The notes below the pieces were generated by a model that ran no database searches, was not told the origin of the DNA, and worked only from the letters and a program-made list of their open reading frames with translations. 64,000 bases of DNA from Crossaster papposus (Eukaryota > Echinodermata > Asteroidea > Velatida > Solasteridae). Below are positions 1 to 10,012 of the stretch, piece by piece. Position 1 is the stretch's first letter, and every line of letters starts with the position of its first letter. The translations under genes and the position numbers were made by a program. The stretch spans positions 558,001-622,000 of the forward strand of contig JBAIAA010000537.1 in the NCBI GenBank assembly GCA_037893245.1, read 5' to 3'.

Positions 1-655
1 ATTCTTTTCAGAACCACACATTTCACAATAGAAAATTATCCACGTGGTGCTTGCAAAGAACTTATCTTATTTCTTTTCACCATGTAAACCTTCAAATCTC
101 ACACGAGACATCAAATCTAGACACCGTTCACTGTACATCACTGTTTACATTGCTTCAGTATAAGCAGAACGCCATGGATTCACCACCACCAGGGCAACCA
201 CACTCCCAGACAGTGGCGGACTTCAGAGGAACTCAGAAAGGCTCCTAGCAGAACTGAAACGCAGGGTTAGTGAGGATCATCAGTTGCAATACCACTGCAA
301 ATCAATACCACTGCATTGAGTTTCTCAATTTTAGTTGAACTATAGTGCTGTATTGGATACATACCAACAGGCACATCAAGCAGGTACATCATGGTGCGGT
401 GTATCTGTCAATTCCGGACGATCTCACTCCAGATGCATACGATACTTCTAATTTAGCATCCAGTAAAAGTCAGTCCATTTGAATTGTCATTAAGCGTGGT
501 TTCCAGAGTTGTGTTGCAAGGATTGTTTTTGCCAGCGTCTCGTACAGTATACATCAGACGTGATTGTGTGTACACGTGTAGGTTTAGACAAGTGTCTATG
601 GCGTGGTAGACGGTGTACGTATACTATCCAATCAAAACCAGTGCTAACCGCATAC
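1..655. repeat. 5' flank of an eighth GPCR copy (gene lies left of the window)
   Basis: This stretch matches the sequence beginning about 200 bp upstream of the start codon of GPCR copy C (compare 26400-27065) and the upstream flanks of copies B, D, E and F. Base 1 therefore sits roughly 200 bp upstream of another minus-strand GPCR whose coding part is outside the window. The small open frame at 51-248 recurs at each flank but drifts and I do not call it a gene. The flank also holds the TTAA-containing site near 493 that is occupied by transposons in the D and F flanks. Confidence 0.7.
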
Positions 656-2055
656 CACTCTAAAAACTGAAGTGTTAAAACCTAGCACTATCCAAGTGCT
701 ACATAAATTCAGCACTTTAAGTTTTAAGATAGTGCTATAATAACACTTGGAGGCGTTCATTTCCAACACCATAATTGGTGCTATTCTAGCACTTCAAAGT
801 GCTTTAATACACAAACATCTAAAACATCTAAAACATCTAAAACATAGGATATTTGTTTGGTTTTACCTCGATAAACGTATTGTTTTGTCTAAACTTTTGA
901 CATGGTTGTTGCTTCGAGGGATCAAGTAAAAAATAAAGGCTAATTTGAAGAGACATCCTTTTGAATTTGTCATTTCTCTGTTCAATAAAGTAAGTCTGCA
1001 CAAGGACCTAACTATCTTAAATTTGTCCAAAAATTGGTCCTTGTGTCAACTAACTTCATGAAAAATCACTGCCCCCAACCACCCCGCCCTGCCCCCACTG
1101 CCCCGCCCATTTAAAAGTAACGCCTAGGAAGGACTTATATTAGCACTTCATTGGTGCTGTATCGATTAGGAAATTTACCTACAGCAACTGACCAATCAGA
1201 AGGGAGGAAATGTGTGTTCACAATAGTCGATGTTAAATTGTGGTATTTAGTCCAACAATTCACTTTTTTGACCATGATATGTAATTATTCAAACGATTCC
1301 TCGATTGAATTTTGATTTTTGGGCAAATAGTGAGAAAAAAAATCGCATTACATTTTATTCGTATTCAAATGTTGACATTATTCATAAAAATTTGCTGTGA
1401 CTTTTTCGTGGACAACAAAGCGAACTATAAAACTAACAACGGCAATAGCTAAGTTTGTAGTAAGTGTTCAGTAGGTAATATCTAATAGGAATAGGTTATT
1501 ATTGTATGTATGTGTAATTGCAATGTGCAATAAGTTAATGTAGTATTACGTAATCTGTACACGCAGTGAATATGTACATGTACATAATTAGAGTGTTCAA
1601 CAGTAGATTTTTGTATCTTGCCAATGTGCATTGAATGTTGTACGAATGTTATTTCACAACGTTTCTTTGTAACGTTCAAAGGACGTCAAGAGAACTCCAC
1701 ACATTTACGTTCCCGCAACGTTTTTTTCCAAACGTTCCGGAAACATTACCGTAACGTTGTAAGAACGTTCATGGAACGTTTTTTGGTTAGCTGGGATGCT
1801 GACACTTCATCAAATGCTGTATGGATTGCACCTTGGGGTGCTGGATGTACACCAAGATGGTGCTACAAAGGACTTAAATCAACACTATATTAGTGCTGTA
1901 TTGGTAGCACTTTCACAGCACTTAGATAGTGCTGCAATGCTGACACTTCATCAAGTGCTGAAATGGCACTTGAGGTGCAGTCCCTCAGGAAGCACCTGGA
2001 TAGTGCTAAATCTAACACTTAGGGATTTATTTATAACACTTCAGTTTTTAGAGTG
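656..2055. mobile_element. 1.4-kb TIR element rich in AGCACTT motifs
   Basis: The ends are CACTCTAAAAACTGAAGTG at the left and its reverse complement at the right. The corresponding flank at 27060-27075 runs straight through without it, so this is an insertion. No transposase frame is visible, so it is non-autonomous. The outer thirds (656-800 and 1790-2050) are packed with AGCACTT and AAGTGCT in both orientations. A nested AACGTT-rich palindromic repeat lies at about 1640-1795. The target duplication is not clear (at most 1-3 bp). The CACT start recalls CACTA-type elements, but that assignment is weak. Confidence 0.7.
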
Positions 2056-2251
2056 TGGGCCCCAACTAATCCTTGGCAAGATATCGTTCAACATTATGCT
2101 TTTGCTAATGCAAGCTGCATATTTAGCATGAATTAATTTATTCAAATCAACTACTTAGCATTTGACTACAACAATGTACAGGGGACTAGGCTGGATGGGA
2201 TTTGTCAATGTCCATATGTTTTTTTTGTATTAGTTTTTTTCTCAAGCAAAA

Positions 2252-2277
2252 AGGGGGGGGGGGGGGGGCGGGGGCGT

Positions 2278-2307
<30 letters not shown>
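2252..2307. repeat. Poly-G / poly-C hairpin tract
   Basis: A G run of about 17 is followed by a short GC-rich loop and a C run of over 25, then TGTATCCGCCGCTG. The last motif, read in reverse, resembles a hAT-type terminus followed by G's. The two runs can pair as a hairpin. The same tract, longer, occurs at 27265-27350. Run lengths in such DNA are unreliable in assemblies. Confidence 0.75.
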
Positions 2308-2310
<3 letters not shown>

Positions 2311-2350
2311 ATCCGCCGCTGATTATGTTCCAGTCCACACAATCGGCCAC

Positions 2351-4065
2351 TTAGATCGCTGTTTTCTTTCTGTCTATCCGTCCACGTCAAATTGGTCATC
2401 ATAGGCTATTGTGTTGGTGGCGTGTATTGTGTGCATTATGTATAGCATTCGCTTCAGGCATGTCAGGAGGCTGACAGCGTCTTTTATCAGTTGATTAGCC
2501 CATTGTGATGTGTGCCATCGATCGCTTTGTGAACAATGCAGTATTACTGCGCCATTTTTGCAGCGCATGTAGAATTTATAGTCGCTGTCAGAATGGTTTG
2601 TCGCTATCGTTTTGGCCTCTGGAGCATTCACTACCCTAGCCCTAGTCTAATGGCCTCGCACCAAACGTCCGTCAGTGCAAAAAATGGTGTTTTGTTCACT
2701 TATTTCATGGAAATCATTCGGTCTCGAACTCGGCATGCAGGTTCATTTATTATAGCGCATCGATATTTCCCCAAAATTAAGATTTTTTTCGTGGTTCCGT
2801 CTGGTGTAATTTGTCTCTACATCTGCGTTATAAAGTTTTTAAAATAATCGCGATAAACGCAAAAAAATATGGCGGACCGAATGATTTTCATGAAATAAGT
2901 ATAAAATTTTTTTTGCAATGATGGACGTATATGGCCTACAGCACAGAGTGTACTCTAGTGCGGGGCCATAGACTAGGGCTATCATTACCCAACCGATTTG
3001 GACAAAGTTTTGATTTTTGTAAATCAAATTTTTTTACCAAAACAGGTTTGGACATGTCAGGTCTACTAAAAGTCTAGGAAAAAATCTGTTTCAATAAGTT
3101 CCATAAAAATTTCGTGGGTTTTGAGCGGCCATGTTTTTTTAATGCATTTTCAATGAAAAAAAAACATGGCTGACCAGATAATTTTTAATTAAAATTATAG
3201 AAACAATTTTTTTTCCTGGAATTTTGTCAGACCTGACATGTCAAAATCTGTTTTGGTCAGAAAAATTTTGATTTACGAAAATCCAACCTTTTTAAAAATC
3301 GATTAGGTAATGAATGCCCCATGGGTCAAAACGATAGCAACAAACCATTCTGACAGCGACTATAAATTCTACATCCACTGCACAAATGGCACAGTAATAC
3401 TGCATTGGTCACAACGTGATCGATGGCACACACCACAATGGGCTAATGAACTGATAAAAGACGATGTCAGCCTCCTGACATGCCTGAAGCGAATGCTATA
3501 CATAATGCACACAATACACGCCACCAACACAATATCCTATAGCCGTGTTCGCACTGGATAAACATTTTGGGTAACTGAACCATGACGCCGGGTAACATTC
3601 CGATGGGTTAATCTTCCCACCGCCGCACTTGGATTTAATTGACGCGGGTGTAATTGCCGAGACCATGGGTAAACTAACCGAGCTGGCTCCAAAACAATAA
3701 AGAGGGCGCCCTGCGTGACCTATGACCGCGACTTGACGACCGGAGCGTCTGTTCCCGGCTATAGCTATCAACATTACATCTTTCATCACCGGGTGATGGA
3801 AGATTTAACCGAGACGTCGCATCCGCACTGGATTTTCTGGCTCGGTTAAACTGACCTGGTCAATCTTTATGAGCACCTTTGGCTCGGTTAAACTACCCAC
3901 GCGGCGTGGGTAAGTTACCTGTGAGGAAAGTTACCCAGGCTGTTCGCACTGGACTTGAAATGGGTAAGTTACCCATTGGCAAGGTTAGTTTGCCCAAATT
4001 AAGTCCAGTGCGAAAAGGGCTAAAGATGACCAACTTGACATCGATGGATAGACGCAAAGAAAACA
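2351..4065. repeat. Long foldback (inverted repeat) element, copy A
   Basis: The sequence from 2351 inward (reading TTAGATCGCTGTTTTC) reappears inverted, ending near 4065. Arms of about 290 bp are clear at 2351-2640 and 3305-3542, and the interior continues as a diverged palindrome: the 'ATTTCATG' neighbourhoods at 2701 and 2890 mirror each other. The right arm is split by a nested element (3543-4021). Both arms carry an open frame of 83-85 codons, but differences between the arms are mostly amino-acid-changing, so I do not treat it as a gene. Other copies are at 27381-29385 and 50335-52048, with solo arms at 39755-39990 and 58560-58795. Confidence 0.75.
3543..4021. mobile_element. Nested MITE with TTCGCACTGGA termini
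   Basis: The left end reads AGCCGTGTTCGCACTGGA and the right end TCCAGTGCGAAAAGGGCT, an imperfect terminal inverted repeat. It interrupts the right foldback arm: the left arm, reversed, runs from GCCTAT directly into GATGACC without it. The interior is rich in GGGTAA and TTACCC motifs. No protein is encoded. Orthologous insertions are at 28863-29341 and about 51526-52001, so it predates the segmental duplication. Confidence 0.65.
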
Positions 4066-4075
4066 GCGATCTAAT

Positions 4076-4893
4076 ACCGGTTTCACACTATGCAGTTACC
4101 CGGGTTAGCTCGGGGTTCACGAAATATTTAACCCCGAGATTACCCGGGTTATTTGGAGCGTTCACAAAACACTTATCGGGGTTAGAAATTATCCGGGTTA
4201 ACTGCCAAGAAACCCCACTTAACCCGGATAATTTCACATATCGGTTTCACACTATGCAGTTACCCAGGTTATCCCGGGTTAACGCAATTTTTTCAACCCC
4301 GAGATTACCCGGGTAATTTGGAGCGTTCACATACACTTCTCGGGGTTAGAAATTTTCCGGGTTAACTGCCTCGAAACCCCACTCAACTCGGGTAATTTCA
4401 GACCCTACCAGCGAGGTGGGTTGACCCACTAATTTCGGGGTTAACAACTGTCTTAAGACAATTTCTCGGGTTACTTTTAGTAGTGTGAATGCTCGCCAGG
4501 TTTTCTTCAACCCGGGTCCGTTCGTCGAGTTTTATCCGCGCAGTCAGCCTTGCGAGTGCGCGCTGCGAAAGTCAAACAATGACGTAATTTATTTAGTAGT
4601 CTCTTGCTGTGGCTTTATTTTTACGTGTACATGTATACCGAAAGACACCAGTCTGTAGTGTTCGGTAACTCGTCTTGATAAGTTTGTTTTACCATGGAAG
4701 AATAAGAAGGAAGGCACCAGTCTTAACACGTACATGTGTAGGGGAACACATTTTTCTATCGGCTTCTCATTTTATACACGTGCATATATCCAGAGTTCCT
4801 CTTTCTTTCATAACAATAGCGAAATTTTGAAATACAATTCAGACTAAAGCGGGTAAGCTGAATTGCGGGTTAACTTTGTAGTGTGAAACCGAT
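4076..4893. mobile_element. CCGGGTTA-rich TIR element, copy A
   Basis: The left end is ACCGGTTTCACACTATGCAG and the right end, reversed, is CGGTTTCACACTACAAAG, forming terminal inverted repeats. The interior holds many copies of TTACCCGGGTTA and its variants. A subunit of about 165 bp is duplicated in tandem (from 4081 and from 4247). No transposase is seen. Near-identical copies are at 29395-30212 and 52054-52871. It is likely a non-autonomous DNA transposon; I cannot assign the superfamily. Confidence 0.65.
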
Positions 4894-5235
4894 TCTCCGG
4901 GTTAGTTTATACCCGGGTATGGCCAACTGCCCGGGAGTTTAATTACCGCGAAGTTTAGGTTAGCACCTGCGTACAGGTTCAAGGCGTTTACACTCAGTGA
5001 TCAGAGCTTAAGGTGCCGCCTTGTTTCCTCCCTTTTATGATTGCTTGGCTTTCAGGTTACTACATAAAAGGACTGGGGAGGAAAAAAGTTTGCCGGGGAC
5101 GGCTCGTGTACTTAAGTCCGACCTCTAAATGATTGGTTAACACCCGTAACTTGTTGTTTTCTCCCACACAAACATTTCTTTCAAGCTATTTGTAAGGAAA
5201 TAATTTAAACGTTAAGAGAGTACTGTCAGTTGAAA

Positions 5236-5600
5236 TAGCCTTGTGACTCAGTTGGTAACAGGACCCGCAAGCGAACGTTGATGGGTTCTTATCCGGCTTG
5301 GGTCTCAATTTTAGCTTCATCCCCTTACATTTTTCTAGTTCCAAGAAATGTCAAATTTTGGCAAATTGTTATTAAAATGCTAGGCTAATCCCTTACTATT
5401 TGTAATTAAAACAAGTATACATATGGCCAATTATATTTACAATGCAAGGTCGACCCTTTACATTTTTTTAATTTTAGGGAAAAATCTAATTTTGAAAATT
5501 TTAATTGAAAAACAAAGCTAATCCGTTACAATTATTATTTTCTAAGAAAAATCTATTTCATTCAAAACGCAATGTTTATTTGGTCATTCATTTGGTCATT
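5236..5600 (+). repeat. tRNA-derived SINE-like head with ~65-bp tandem tail, copy A
   Basis: The stretch 5236-5312 has a tRNA-like look: TGACTCAGTTGG fits an RNA polymerase III A box and GGTTCTTATCC a degenerate B box at tRNA-like spacing. After it come several diverged units of about 60-70 bp, each containing a form of 'GCAAGGCTAACCCCTTACA' followed by 'CCAAGAAA...CTAATTTTG'. Related heads or tails occur at 6369-6640, 30555-30910, 31689-31950, 43595-44900, 53214-53573, 55108-55350 and 61967-62600. It is not an intact tRNA: no acceptor stem closes. Confidence 0.55.
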
Positions 5601-6976
5601 ACTGTAGCGGACCACACCCACGTCAATTAAGGGGGAAGGAAGGAGGAACGGCCCTCTAGTTAAAGCGGACGAGCATTTAACAAAATATTCAATAAAACAG
5701 AGACTATTGCTATGTATAAGGACGACTATCTCCTGAATATAATTTTACAATACAACACTTATTACATTAAATGCACAGTATTATCTAAGCCCGTAGTACA
5801 ATAAAATGGCACACCAATACAACATGACATGCAAATGCCAACACATGGCTAGCTGTACTCTACACGATAATGTACATACGCACGGTACATTCTGACAATA
5901 TAATATTCAATAATGAAATACGTACACGGTCGCGAAAAGTCACAATTATCACTAAAAATATCAAACAAAATACAACGTTACTAACTGGGAGTTTCTACGA
6001 AGGTTACCCTCTCACATGGTTTACATTAATTTTGGAGCATGGCCGGAGCCATGCTCCCTAGAAAATCGAGAGAATTTCAAAAAACAATTATGTTGGTCTT
6101 CTCTGTTCGAAGCCGACAGAAGAAAACTTGCTACAACTTGCCTTTGCGCGGGAAGCCTAAAGGTCACCATATGTGTTTTATAAAAACATGCAAATCACTA
6201 ATTTCAAAACTGTTAGGCATACACAAACAGAGGGCGCACTTGGTCTTCCTACATTAACAAATTTATCTTGCACCTGTGACCTGTCAATTAATCAAGGAAA
6301 TCATTCAAACTGCTGCTCAGAGGGGAATGCACAACAACAAAAACAGAACCGCATATGCCACAGAACCCACAGGCGAACGTTGGTTGGTTGGTTGGATCGA
6401 GTCTGGCTTCGGTCTTAGTTTTAGTTTCTTCCCCTTAAACAATTTTTGTTTCAAGAAATATGAAATATTGGCCAATTTTAATAGAATGCAAGGCTAACTC
6501 CCTTACACATAATCTTTAATTTCCAAGAATTGTCAAATGCAAGGTTAACCCCTTAATAGGGCATCAAACAAATTTTCCAAGAAAAATCTAATTTTGCCAA
6601 TAAAAATAAAAATAAAAGGTTACCGGTAATCCCGGATTTTGAAGCAATGGCCACGTTATAAGTCACATCGGGAAAAGGTGGGATATTTTACTTTGGAACG
6701 GGTTTTTACGGCCATGTAGTGTTTTTATGGCCGCAATGACCACGTGGTGCGTCTTCTATAAGAACAAAAGTCGTGTTTAGTCGGGCAGCGGCAGAGCATT
6801 GAATATTGCCGATGCCGACCAAATGATTTGCATGCGCTTGTCCTCATACTATGTGCTATTAGAGTTTTTGCTTGTGTGACATCAACTTGAGGTAGTAATT
6901 GGTAAACTGCGAACAAGCAGAGTTGACTCTAGGTTTTTAAAGATTTGTACCTACCAGCATGTTTAGTTCATGTAGT
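5600..6976. repeat. Module spacer downstream of GPCR copy B
   Basis: This spacer is shared with 30920-32325 and 54342-55743. It contains a second copy of the ~65-bp tandem tail (6369-6640) and then the 3' flank common to all GPCR copies, with the conserved stretch 'GGCCGCAATGACCACGTGGTGCGTC' spread over 6730-6752. Short open frames here (for example 5870-6061 and 6039-6257) are preserved among copies only because the copies are recent. I see no gene. Confidence 0.5.
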
Positions 6977-7830
6977 TTACTGTCTGCCTTTTCGACAAAT
7001 GAGCTTTTTAGTAGCTTTCCTGAAAGCTTTATTTCTCCAGCAATAGATGACCCTGTTGAGCCAAGAATTGCTGTAGCGCAAACTTTCAATGAAATAATAT
7101 AAGAAGTTTAATTCTTGCTGGAACAGTGAAGGCAGCCATGTGACGCAGACGGTGCCTGTTATAATCAGAAATGTTTTGAAAGCTTTTACATTTGATCGAT
7201 GAAGCTGAACCTGTGCATCGTCAGCAATGATCTCAGCTGCTGCTATACGCCATGCATGATGCCTTGCTATCAATATCATTTTCACATACGAAACAATTAT
7301 AATCAAAACAACTAATATAAAAGAAATATACTCAAGTTCTCTAATGTAAAACAAAATGCGGAAAGCGGACTGAACAAGACAGAGTAAAGTTGCACATGTC
7401 AAGGCAATGCAAGCTCGTCTTTTGGTGACTAATGTTGGCAGTTTGAGAGGTTGTGATACTGCAATGTAGCGGACCACAGTAATCACTACCAGAATGGCTA
7501 ATTCCAGCATTTGAAAAAAATAGCTATTTTTCTAAAGTATGATATATAAACATGCATCAGCGTGAAACCCGCACCGAGAAGACCAAAGAAGCTCACTCCA
7601 ACCTCGGTAATCGTTAGGGCTACCACCAGCAGCTTAGTGACGTCATGCATGTCATGTATGCTATGTAACACCAGCAGAGAAAACGAGTTGCAGATAAGGC
7701 TAAACAAGCAGTTTAAACTAAGAACACAGATACCTATGTTACCTATGGTACCTATGTTGAAACTATAGTTGTCTTTGAAACAATCGATTGCATATGATGA
7801 ATTTCCACACGGTTCTGATACGTTTTCCAT
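6977..7830 (-). pseudogene. GPCR copy B, single-base frameshift
   Basis: This is a single-exon rhodopsin-like GPCR related to copy C. It starts at the ATG at 7830 (MENVSEPC) in the same place as the other copies. The N-terminal half (TM1 to early TM3) stays open to 7498, and the rest (TM3 to the C-terminus, ending KLICRKGRQ) is open in another frame from about 7510 to 6977. The break falls in a T run (A run on the plus strand near 7514-7520), where copy C has one more base. This could be a true pseudogene or a homopolymer assembly error, because the remainder shows no stop. It carries the family's VRY in place of DRY. Confidence 0.75.
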
Positions 7831-10012
7831 TTTAAGAGGCTGTGATATTCCGTGTGCGGTAGATTCAAGCTCGCTTGGCAGGCACTTGATCAATCTTCGC
7901 AGGAACAGAAAACTAATTCAGCGGTGTAATGTATAATGTTTCAGATAATGTAAATGCTGTTCCTCAGTAACCAGTAGTGGAGCTTCGTTTTCAATGTAGA
8001 CTTCCATGCTTTTGTACACGAGACAGTGTCCTGGCGACGGGCAGGGCATTCTTTTCAGAACCACACATTTCACAATAGAATAAGAATTATCCACGTTGTG
8101 CTTGCAAAGAATTTACCTTATTTCTTTGAACCATGCAAACCTTGAAATATTACACGAGACATCAAATCTAGACACCGGTGCTTCAGTATAAGCAGAACGT
8201 CAAGAATTCACCACCACCAGGGCAACCAAACTCCCAGACAGTGGCCGACTTCAGAGGAACTCAGAAAGGCTCCTAGCAGAACTGAAATGCAGTATTAGTG
8301 GGGATCATCAGTTGTAATAGTACTGCCCAACTTTCGTGCATATAAATAGTTTCTCAATTCCAGTTGAACTGTAGCGCTGTATTGGATACATACCAACAGG
8401 CACATCAGTTGCATTATGGTGCGGTGTATCTGTCAATTCCGGACGATTTCACTCCAGATGCATACAATACTTCTAATTTAGCAACCAGTAAAAGTCAGTC
8501 CATTTGAATTGTCATTAAGCGTGGTTTCCAGAGTTGTGTTGCAAGGATTGTTTTTGCCAGCGTCTCGTACAGTATACATCAGACGTGATTGTGTGTACAC
8601 GTGTAGTTTTAGACACGTGTCTACGGCGTGGTAGACGGTGGACGTATACTATCCAATCAAAACCAGTGCAAACCGCTCACCTGGGCCCCATCCAATCCTT
8701 GACAAGATATCGTTCAACATTATGTTTTTTTCTAATGCAAGCTGCATATTTAGCATGAATGAATTTATTCAAATCAACTATTTAGCATTCGACTACAACA
8801 TTGTACAGGGGACTAAGCTGGATGTCCATTCTACAGGACGTCCCCCCCCCCCCAACAAAAAGGTAATTTCTAACAATAACATTTAGTTTGACCAAGATAT
8901 ACAGTTTATGGCTATTGATCATATTTATATATTATGATGCATCACTGAGAACCACACTGTTTGGAAATTGGTACGTAGAAACCCGTTTGGGATAATTCAT
9001 GGTCAGTCATGATGAGCAGCACATTTAACCGTTTATCAATTAGTGATATGTATTCAGCATTGAATTATGAACACCTTCCATGTGACCGAACTCCTCTTTC
9101 GATACAGAGTCTACAACGGCGGCGCATGTCAGCCACAGCCATAGAGCTATATTAAATTACTAGAGCACTGGCTCGATGTACAAAGTGATGCCTGCTGGGC
9201 GCATCCATGTTTGTGCACAAACCTATGGAAAACTCGAAAATTGGTATGGGTATCTGCGTTTGTATTCAGTAAAATCAGTAAACTTTATTGGCCGTTTAAT
9301 GTCGGTCTCGAGCGTCATTGCTTGTTGTACTTTAGACAGGCAAGTTTCATCGGTAAATTTATCCCTATTTTCCCCCGAGTCAATGGCGGATGCAGTTGTA
9401 TTACACGGTAATCTGACAAGCCAGATTTACATGTTGCTCGGTTTAATGACCACCATGGTTTCACTCAAAATATACACAGGTGACCTTGTTGGGATGATCG
9501 TGGTAATTAGCAACCTCAACTGTCGGCACCCCTATCCCAGAAAATATTTACATGCGAAAAGAGACGTTTCTGGTGTTGTTGACATTGCTCCGATTTGTGC
9601 AGCCAAAGCAAGCACAAGTCTTGGGCATCTCACCCACAGAATATAATTTGCCGCGCGCGGAAAAGAGATTAAAGATATGCGTTTTTTTTGCCCATTTACA
9701 AAATAGCGTCCATGTATCCTTGTCGGAACGGGGTCACGTGATAAGTGTGTTCTCTAGTTTCTATAATATAACTCTATGGGTGCAGTTTACTTCCTAAGGC
9801 ACCCCTCGAGAACTGGGGTCAATTTTATTAAACGTGTCACCGCCAACATTTGCTTAGAATAGACATTTTTCTTTGGAAAAAAATGGTTCTAAACCAAAAT
9901 TTCAGTTTATGTCTATTGTTTGTGACGGGTACGTATTCAGCTGGTTTTTTTTGCCTTGAATGAAAAACACGTGGAGTTTTGGCCGTTAACCTGTTTTTAC
10001 TGAGCAAGACAT
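7831..10012. repeat. 5' flank of GPCR copy B and following spacer
   Basis: From 7831 to about 8840 this matches the upstream flanks of the other GPCR copies, including the empty TTAA site near 8514 (CATTAAGCGTGG) that is occupied at 33858 and 57310. From about 9170 it resembles 48060-48180, and from about 9270 it resembles 39515-39715, 49800-50060 and 58325-58530. The remainder (9640-10012) shows no recognisable gene. Confidence 0.55.

Noticed and set aside
51..248. Small recurrent frame upstream of each GPCR (also 26378, 33411, 46863, 56861)
   Set aside because: It sits in the duplicated promoter flank on the opposite strand, lacks a known domain and accumulates frame-changing differences, for example in copy B.
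2374..3561. Conserved 83-85-codon frame (starting MNAP, containing IATNHSDSDYKFY) in every foldback arm
   Set aside because: Differences between arms are nearly all amino-acid-changing, the frame lies in inverted repeats, and no domain is recognised. Recent duplication explains its persistence.
3879..4316. 145-codon plus-strand frame repeated at 29198 and 51857
   Set aside because: It runs through TTACCCGGGTTA repeats of two MITEs. Preservation reflects near-identical duplicates, not selection.
5236..5312. Possible functional tRNA gene
   Set aside because: A and B boxes are only approximate, no acceptor stem pairs, and the unit is repeated with drift, so a SINE head fits better.
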